Assembly: GCA_049276455.1 (NCBI GenBank)
Contig: JBASWL010000247.1
Location: 1-10,628 of the forward strand
DNA: 10,628 nt
Direction of reading: 5' to 3'
Origin: Georgfuchsia sp049276455
GTDB taxonomy: Bacteria > Pseudomonadota > Gammaproteobacteria > Burkholderiales > Rhodocyclaceae
The notes under the pieces are model-generated. The model saw only the letters and a program-made list of their open reading frames with translations. It was not told the DNA's origin and did not search any database. Positions 6,070 to 10,628 of the stretch are shown here, in pieces; positions within the stretch are counted from its first letter, which is position 1, and each line of letters opens with the position of its first letter. Position numbers and translations under genes: made by a program.

Positions 6070-6423
6070 TTACAGAGCTGCCTCTTTCTTGAGGTGCATG
6101 ATGGCAACTGCAACTGCACTTGATGCCGAGCTATAGGGAGTACCGGGGTCAATCATGGCGGCGGCTTCCTTGTATTGTTTCGCGTTGATCATTTTGGCGA
6201 CTTTACCGGCCTCTGCATGGAATGCCGCATGCTTGCTAACGCAATCCTTGAGGCTGTCGAGTTTTTCGTATTTTGCTGCAGCATCTCCATGAAGCCACTT
6301 GCCTATTTCACAGCAATTGTCCTTTGTGATGGTTTCGGCATCCAAAGTTTCCTGATTGGAGATTGCCGTACGGAATCTCATTTTCCATTCTGCGTGTCTG
6401 GTGACTGCTTGATCCAAATCCAT
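6070..6423 (-). CDS. Stand-alone CZB (chemoreceptor zinc-binding) domain protein
   Basis: The 117-residue product is essentially one CZB domain (PF13682), a four-helix zinc-binding module usually attached to soluble chemoreceptors or diguanylate cyclases. The expected 3His/1Cys zinc site is present: His10 (Thr-Arg-His-Ala-Glu-Trp), Cys38 in the diagnostic Cys-Glu-Ile-Gly-Lys-Trp-Leu-His-Gly motif, and His65 and His69 (Lys-His-Ala-Ala-Phe-His). Cys37 next to Cys38 is an extra thiol. The C-terminal Gly-Thr-Pro-Tyr-Ser-Ser-Ala-Ser-Ser and Ile-Met-His-Leu-Lys-Lys segment also resembles CZB C-termini. There is no signalling domain, transmembrane helix or signal peptide, so the protein should be cytosolic. 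GGAAG (plus-strand bases 6429-6433) lies five bases before the ATG. By analogy with TlpD and DgcZ, it could sense zinc or hypochlorous acid through the Zn-Cys centre, but its partner is unknown. No chemotaxis gene is in the window. Confidence 0.88.
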   Translation of the reverse strand: MDLDQAVTRHAEWKMRFRTAISNQETLDAETITKDNCCEIGKWLHGDAAAKYEKLDSLKDCVSKHAAFHAEAGKVAKMINAKQYKEAAAMIDPGTPYSSASSAVAVAIMHLKKEAAL

Positions 6424-6617
6424 CGAAGCTTCCTTTTGGGTGAAGGGTTTAACGAAACGGTAACAGAAAGCTGACCAAGAGCGCGTAATGTAGCAACTCA
6501 GGTGGAGATCCTATGATAAAAAATTTCATCACTAACAAACGTTAAAACTGATTGACTATGTTGAGATCAAATCATCGACTGAATCGATACAAGAAAGCGG
6601 TGAGGTATTGTCTACGC

Positions 6618-8090
6618 CTACGAGGATGTACTGCAAAGCCGATTGAATATCTGCCGCGCCGGGGCGATAAGTTCACCTGCGGTAATACCGATTGGTCCTT
6701 GACCATCTGCTACCAAACTGTCAGCTGCCGCGCCATGCAGCCAGGTCGCGCCCAGCGTTGCAGCTTCAGCTGTCCAGCCTTGAGCCAGCAGCGCGACGCA
6801 AAAACCAGTGAGTACATCGCCGCTGCCAGCTGTTGCCAGCCCTGCATTGCCCGTTGTGTTGATAAACCAGTTTCCCTCAGGCGTGGCAATGATGGAACCG
6901 CAACCCTTGAGCACCACATAGGCATGGAAACGTTGCGCCAGTTCGACTGCGTAGGCAACACGGTCGGACTGAATTGCTTCGATACCACAGCCGAGCAATC
7001 GCGCTGCTTCGGCAGGATGTGGGCTGAGCAGGGTAGATACGCTGCGTCGTGCAACCTTTCGTGCAACTATTGGATGGGCCGCGAGCAGGTTAAGGGCGTC
7101 CGCATCGATAACCAGAGGCAGTGCGGCTTCAATCGAACTACGCAACAAATTCACAGCCTCATCAGACTGGGCGAGACCGGGGCCGATGGCGATCGCTGTG
7201 GCAAGTTTCAGTGCTTCCCCCGGACTTTTCAACATCAGTTCCGGCTGGCCATAATCGACTGCGATGCGTTCCAACATGCCGACGAAAACGCGGCCGGCGC
7301 CGAGTTTGAGCGCAGCACTACCGGCCAGTAGCGCAGCCCCGGCCATGGTTGGGGCACCGCCGATAATCGCTGTTGAACCAAAGCTGCCCTTGTGGCTGTT
7401 GCGCTGTCGGGGCAACAGAAAATCTGCGAACAGTCCAACATCATTGACGCGACCTGCAGAACGTTGACTGTTTACAGAATTTGCCAAGCTGATATCCGCC
7501 ACCGTGATTTCACCACAATGATCCGGCCCATTCAGCGTAAGCAGGCCGGGTTTATTGGCAATGAAGGTGATGGTATGCGTGGCGCGCACGGCAATCGGAT
7601 TGAGTGTGCCCGTATCAGCATTGAGTCCTGAAGGGCAGTCAATGGCTAGTATGGGGCCGCAATAAGCATTGATGCGCAAGATTAGTGAAAGCCAGGGCTC
7701 TTCCAACGGACGTGTAAGGCCAATACCGAAGAGGCCGTCCACAACCAGTCCGTACTTCTTCGCCGGGATATCGCTCTGGCAACATCCAATGGCCGACCAG
7801 CGCTCCAAAGCCTTGCGGGCATCAGTCGGCAGTTTGTCGGCATGCCCAAGAAAAACAACCGCGGGATCAAGCCCGCACTCCTTAAGAATGCGGGCCACTA
7901 CCAGCGCATCACCGCCGTTATTGCCTGGTCCCGCGAGTATCAGTGGTGGACCGGCAAGACCAGTCTGCAATTCAAGCGCCAATTCGGCAGCGGCCTTTCC
8001 GGCACGTTCCATCAATGGCGGCCGAGCATTGGCATGCGTTTTTTCAATTTCACGCAGTGTTGCCGACTGCAACAGTGTTTGAGTCGTCAT
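6618..8090 (-). CDS. nnr: Bifunctional NAD(P)H-hydrate epimerase / ADP-dependent NAD(P)H-hydrate dehydratase
   Basis: Nnr (YjeF) repairs hydrated NAD(P)H. The N-terminal domain interconverts the R and S epimers of NAD(P)HX, and the C-terminal domain dehydrates S-NAD(P)HX using ADP. The 490-residue product carries both halves. The epimerase part (about 1-215) shows Gly-Pro-Gly-Asn-Asn-Gly-Gly-Asp (54-61), Val-Val-Asp-Gly-Leu-Phe-Gly-Ile-Gly (116-124) and Ala-Ile-Asp-Cys-Pro-Ser-Gly-Leu-Asn (149-157). The dehydratase part (about 225-490) shows His-Lys-Gly-Ser-Phe-Gly (233-238), an Ala-Leu-Lys-Leu-Gly-Ala-Gly-Arg-Val segment, His-Pro-Ala-Glu-Ala-Ala-Arg-Leu-Leu-Gly, and Gly-Ser-Gly-Asp-Val-Leu-Thr-Gly with the catalytic Asp425. 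The length is slightly below E. coli YjeF (515). The usual neighbour tsaE is absent. The gene diverges from the M20 hydrolase across 46 bases, and the CZB gene follows 194 bases downstream on the same strand. Confidence 0.95.
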   Translation of the reverse strand: MTTQTLLQSATLREIEKTHANARPPLMERAGKAAAELALELQTGLAGPPLILAGPGNNGGDALVVARILKECGLDPAVVFLGHADKLPTDARKALERWSAIGCCQSDIPAKKYGLVVDGLFGIGLTRPLEEPWLSLILRINAYCGPILAIDCPSGLNADTGTLNPIAVRATHTITFIANKPGLLTLNGPDHCGEITVADISLANSVNSQRSAGRVNDVGLFADFLLPRQRNSHKGSFGSTAIIGGAPTMAGAALLAGSAALKLGAGRVFVGMLERIAVDYGQPELMLKSPGEALKLATAIAIGPGLAQSDEAVNLLRSSIEAALPLVIDADALNLLAAHPIVARKVARRSVSTLLSPHPAEAARLLGCGIEAIQSDRVAYAVELAQRFHAYVVLKGCGSIIATPEGNWFINTTGNAGLATAGSGDVLTGFCVALLAQGWTAEAATLGATWLHGAAADSLVADGQGPIGITAGELIAPARQIFNRLCSTSS

Positions 8091-8106
8091 GCAGAAACGT
8101 TACCAT
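8079..8106 (+). promoter_or_regulatory. Candidate promoter of the M20 hydrolase gene
   Basis: TTGAGT (8079-8084) and TACCAT (8101-8106) are separated by 16 bases, and each matches four of six consensus positions. Transcription would start near 8113, upstream of the ribosome binding site. The -35 element lies inside the start of nnr, so the two divergent promoters would overlap. Confidence 0.28.
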
Positions 8107-8124
8107 AGCGCAGGGTTCAATAGT

Positions 8125-8128
8125 AAGG
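8125..8128 (+). promoter_or_regulatory. Ribosome binding site that sets the M20 hydrolase start
   Basis: AAGG ends eight bases before the ATG at 8137. An in-frame ATG at 8089 would overlap the nnr start codon and add 16 residues that are not part of the M20 fold, so 8137 is the likelier start. Confidence 0.5.
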
Positions 8129-8136
8129 TAGAAGCA

Positions 8137-9306
8137 ATGGATCTGTCTGACCTGATCAGCAATTTGCAGCCAGAGATCGCGGATATACGGCGCGATATTC
8201 ACGCACATCCGGAACTGGCTTTCGATGAAAAGCGCACTTCGGATATCGTTGCGCATTACCTGGAAGCTCTGGGGCTCGACGTGCATCGAGGGTTGGCAAA
8301 GACCGGAGTTGTTGCTTGCTTGCAGGTAGGCAACAGTACTCACGCCATCGGCTTGCGCGCCGACATGGATGCCTTGCCGCTCAACGAAATCAATACCTTT
8401 GCGCATCATTCGACCAACACCATGCGCATGCATGCCTGCGGCCACGATGGTCACACCGCGATGCTGCTCGGCGCAGCAGCGGCATTAAGTAAAACTCGCA
8501 ACTTCGACGGCACCGTGTATTTCATTTTTCAGCCAGCCGAAGAGCACGAAGGCGGAGGAAAAGTGATGGTGGAAGAGGGGCTATTCCACCGTTTTCCCAT
8601 GAAAATGGTGTTCGGCCTGCACAACTGGCCAGGAATGCCAGCAGGACATTTCGGAGTCACTGAAGGGCCGGTGATGGCAGGGACCGATCGCTTCGATATC
8701 AAGATTACCGGGCGTGGCGGTCACGCTGCCATGCCACATCAGGCAGTCGACGCCATAGTTGCCGGCAGCGCGTTGGTGCAGGGTTTGCAAACCCTGGTAT
8801 CGCGCAATACCGATCCCCTTTCAGCCGCCGTCGTCAGCGTGACACGTTTCAACGCAGGATGCACTGACAATGTCTTGCCGGAGAGTGCTGTACTGGGAGG
8901 TACTGTACGCAGCCTGACGCTGGAGTTGCGTGATGCGCTGGAAGCCGGTGTTCGCCGCGTTTGCGCTGGTATCGAGTCAACTTTTGGAGTAAGTATTGAG
9001 CTGCAATACGAGCGAGGTTATCCACCTACCATCAATGCTCCGGCGCCAAGTGCAATTTGCCGTGAGATAGCGCGCGAAGTGGCGGGCAATGGTGCTGTGA
9101 ATATCAACCTGCCACCCAGCATGGGTGCGGAAGACTTTGCCTACATGTGCCGGGAGGTGCCGGGATGTTATGTATGGCTCGGCAATGGTCCTGGCGCGAG
9201 CGGTTGCATGCTGCACAGCCCGCACTACGACTTCAACGATGACATCATTGCAACGGGTATCCGATATTGGGTGCGGCTGGCAGAGCAGGTGCTGATTACA
9301 AAATAA
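8137..9306 (+). CDS. M20 family metallo-amidohydrolase (hippurate / N-acyl-amino-acid hydrolase type)
   Basis: This is a 389-residue cytosolic metal-dependent hydrolase of the M20D/amidohydrolase group, whose members cleave N-acyl bonds of amino-acid conjugates (hippurate, N-acetyl-amino acids, auxin conjugates). The whole two-metal site is visible: Cys101 and His103 (His-Ala-Cys-Gly-His-Asp-Gly-His-Thr), Glu135 and Glu136 (Gln-Pro-Ala-Glu-Glu), His162 (Gly-Leu-His-Asn-Trp-Pro) and His360 (Leu-His-Ser-Pro-His-Tyr). The N-terminal Arg-Arg-Asp-Ile-His-Ala-His-Pro-Glu-Leu-Ala-Phe and the Leu-Arg-Ala-Asp-Met-Asp-Ala-Leu-Pro block are family hallmarks. The lid/dimerisation domain (about 180-290) opens with Ile-Thr-Gly-Arg-Gly-Gly-His-Ala-Ala-Met-Pro-His. 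The length is typical. The substrate cannot be chosen from sequence, and M20 proteins are often annotated simply as hippurate hydrolase. It diverges from nnr. Confidence 0.93.
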   Translation: MDLSDLISNLQPEIADIRRDIHAHPELAFDEKRTSDIVAHYLEALGLDVHRGLAKTGVVACLQVGNSTHAIGLRADMDALPLNEINTFAHHSTNTMRMHACGHDGHTAMLLGAAAALSKTRNFDGTVYFIFQPAEEHEGGGKVMVEEGLFHRFPMKMVFGLHNWPGMPAGHFGVTEGPVMAGTDRFDIKITGRGGHAAMPHQAVDAIVAGSALVQGLQTLVSRNTDPLSAAVVSVTRFNAGCTDNVLPESAVLGGTVRSLTLELRDALEAGVRRVCAGIESTFGVSIELQYERGYPPTINAPAPSAICREIAREVAGNGAVNINLPPSMGAEDFAYMCREVPGCYVWLGNGPGASGCMLHSPHYDFNDDIIATGIRYWVRLAEQVLITK

Positions 9307-9356
9307 ATGGGTTGGTGAGTATTTGAAGAGGGAGGAAAGATAGCATTCTCTTTTAC

Positions 9357-9380
9357 TTCTGAAAACAGTAATTTTCAGAA
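9357..9380. repeat. Perfect 9-base inverted repeat before the integrase gene
   Basis: TTCTGAAAA (9357-9365) and TTTTCAGAA (9372-9380) are perfect inverted copies separated by CAGTAA. The element lies 50 bases after the M20 stop and 26 bases before the integrase ATG. It could be a transcription factor operator, a recombinase binding site, or a weak terminator for the M20 gene (no T-tract follows). Its right arm contains the candidate -35 element of the integrase promoter. Confidence 0.6.
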
Positions 9381-9400
9381 TAAACATTCTGGGCTAAAAT
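9372..9400 (+). promoter_or_regulatory. Candidate integrase promoter, possibly leaderless
   Basis: TTTTCA (9372-9377, four of six) and TAAAAT (9395-9400, five of six) are 17 bases apart, the ideal spacing. Transcription would begin about 9407, exactly at the A of the integrase ATG. No Shine-Dalgarno sequence precedes that ATG, which fits a leaderless message. The -35 hexamer is inside the right arm of the inverted repeat, so a protein bound there would block RNA polymerase. Confidence 0.4.
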
Positions 9401-9406
9401 TTCATT

Positions 9407-10628
9407 ATGAAACCCTCAAAACCATCCTCTACGCAATCATCGGCTCCTTCCAATCAGAAAACGGTTGTGCCTATCAGGCCGCTGAACTGCATTCTTGTCC
9501 CTGAGGAACTTGATGGCCACCAAGGGGAAAACCGCGCAGACAAAGCCCGACTCCAGATCCAGGCCGACAACGACGTTGATGCGATTCGGTGCTTTCTCGC
9601 CGAGTACGATCGCTCGCCTGGCACGATGCGGATTTACCAGCGCGAAACCGAGCGCCTTCTGTTGTGGGCTCTGGTTGAGTGTGGCAAGCCGCTGTCAAGT
9701 TTGAATCGGCAAGACTTCGAGGGTTACCTGAATTTCCTGGCCGATCCTCAGCCCTCGGAACTGTGGTGTGGCCCAAAGATCAACCGGGCGTCAGATGCCT
9801 GGCGCCCATTTGTTGGCCCATTAAGCGAAAGCGCGGTTCTTACGGCCATGGCCGCAATCAATTCCCTGATGCGCTACCTGACCGATGCCGGGTATCTTGC
9901 CGGTAATCCCCTCGGCCTGATCCGGCAACGCCGGCGCAAAATGGCTATTGCTGCAACCGGATCGCCTTTGGCGGTGTCTGCGACGGATGAAACTGAAAAA
10001 GTCGAGCGCTTTCTGGATGAGGAAATGTGGGGCGCAGTCACCAAAGCGATTGAAAACATGCCTCAATCCAACGATAAGGAATGTGCTGAATACGAGCGAG
10101 CGCGATTCATCGGAGCGGTTTTATACATGCTGGCGCCCCGTGCCGGAGAACTTGAATCTCATCGCATGAACAGTTTTCGCGAGGAACGCAACCGCTGGTG
10201 GTGGCATGTCGTTGGCAAGGGAGGGAAAAAAGCAAAAGTTCCAGTCGCCGACGATATGGTGCAGGCCCTGATGCGATACCGAAAATTTCTCGGCTTGACG
10301 GCAGTTCCCAAACGCACGGATATCACCCCGATCCTGGTATCGCTCAAGGATCGCAGTCCTATTACAGCGCGGCGTCTGAACCAGATACTGAAGCGAATTT
10401 TCTTTGCTGCCGCCGAGTTGTTGCCACCAGAGTCCGATTACAAGAAGGAAAAACTTCGCGCAGCATCAGCCCATTGGGGGCGCCATACCGGCATTACGGC
10501 CAAGATCGACAGCGGCATCAACGAACGCTATGTCCAGAAGGATGCGCGCCACAGTGACGCCAGGACGACCCAGCGCTACATCCATGAAGAAGAAAAGCGC
10601 TGGCATGACGAAGCGCAGAAACAACATT
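9407..10628 (+). CDS. Tyrosine recombinase / phage-type integrase (3' end beyond window)
   Basis: An open frame of 407 codons runs from ATG 9407 to the window edge without a stop. After a Ser/Pro-rich tail, the family-typical Val-Pro-Glu-Glu-Leu-Asp-Gly segment appears (31-37). A SAM-like core-binding domain follows (about 55-170), with Thr-Glu-Arg-Leu-Leu-Leu-Trp-Ala and Leu-Ala-Asp-Pro-Gln-Pro (111-116). The catalytic domain (about 205-400) has every residue of the tyrosine recombinase set: Arg245 (Ala-Pro-Arg-Ala-Gly-Glu-Leu), Lys271 (Gly-Lys-Gly-Gly-Lys), His356 and Arg359 (His-Trp-Gly-Arg-His-Thr), His382 and nucleophile Tyr391 (Thr-Gln-Arg-Tyr-Ile-His). It resembles the roughly 400-residue 'phage integrase family' proteins common in Beta- and Alphaproteobacteria and should end within a few codons. 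It is probably active and marks the edge of a mobile element or a single domesticated recombinase. No tRNA attachment site lies upstream. No good Shine-Dalgarno sequence is present. Confidence 0.9.
   Translation, partial: MKPSKPSSTQSSAPSNQKTVVPIRPLNCILVPEELDGHQGENRADKARLQIQADNDVDAIRCFLAEYDRSPGTMRIYQRETERLLLWALVECGKPLSSLNRQDFEGYLNFLADPQPSELWCGPKINRASDAWRPFVGPLSESAVLTAMAAINSLMRYLTDAGYLAGNPLGLIRQRRRKMAIAATGSPLAVSATDETEKVERFLDEEMWGAVTKAIENMPQSNDKECAEYERARFIGAVLYMLAPRAGELESHRMNSFREERNRWWWHVVGKGGKKAKVPVADDMVQALMRYRKFLGLTAVPKRTDITPILVSLKDRSPITARRLNQILKRIFFAAAELLPPESDYKKEKLRAASAHWGRHTGITAKIDSGINERYVQKDARHSDARTTQRYIHEEEKRWHDEAQKQH

Noticed and set aside
6513..6545. A 10-codon frame with a good ribosome binding site (GGTGGAG at 6501-6507)
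   Set aside because: No regulated gene follows it on the plus strand, so a leader peptide makes no sense here; a chance match in an AT-rich gap is likelier.
6552..7331. A 259-codon plus-strand frame antisense to the 3' half of nnr
   Set aside because: It is Cys- and Arg-rich with no recognisable domain, and it lies opposite a clearly conserved dehydratase domain; a typical shadow frame in GC-rich coding sequence.
9307..9406. A tRNA or attachment-site core before the integrase
   Set aside because: No cloverleaf or tRNA 3' end is present, and the only structured element is the 9-base inverted repeat.

Overview
The window reads like a chromosomal segment of a betaproteobacterium, at a guess from the order Nitrosomonadales (Gallionella/Nitrosomonas/Sulfuricella-like). 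This rests on the kdsA-eno-ftsB gene order, moderate-to-high GC and the overall character of the proteins, so it is an inference and not a taxonomic proof. Most of the window is ordinary core chromosome. Only the right-hand edge, with a tyrosine recombinase, looks accessory.

Layout from left to right. Bases 1 to about 485 hold no gene I can recognise, only weak small reading frames. A VIT1/CCC1-family iron or manganese transporter follows on the plus strand (496-1185). It converges with a minus-strand membrane protein of the lysylphosphatidylglycerol synthase/flippase-like family (1324-2268). Divergent from that lies the plus-strand cluster kdsA (2449-3276), eno (3314-4600) and ftsB (4610-4888). 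Three minus-strand genes follow, read from right to left: nnr, a bifunctional NAD(P)HX epimerase/dehydratase (8090-6618); a stand-alone zinc-binding CZB-domain protein (6423-6070); and nadC, quinolinate phosphoribosyltransferase (5851-4991). A plus-strand M20 metallo-amidohydrolase (8137-9306) diverges from nnr across 46 bases. From 9407 to the end of the window runs a tyrosine recombinase/integrase with a full catalytic set, cut off by the window edge near its C-terminus.

How the genes work together. Enolase makes phosphoenolpyruvate, which KdsA condenses with arabinose-5-phosphate to make the Kdo precursor of lipopolysaccharide. FtsB is a divisome scaffold, so this cluster joins central carbon, envelope and division functions. 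NadC makes NAD from quinolinate and Nnr repairs damaged NAD(P)H, so two NAD-related genes flank the CZB protein on one strand. The VIT transporter and the CZB protein both handle metal ions, but nothing ties them to one system.

I found no CRISPR array, rRNA, tRNA, insertion sequence or obvious defence system. The points most worth a second look are: the KdsA metal-ligand set (metal-dependent class); the single-domain CZB protein; a palindrome over the predicted -35 element of an apparently leaderless integrase gene; and a 59-codon reading frame with a good ribosome binding site that overlaps the nadC start codon.
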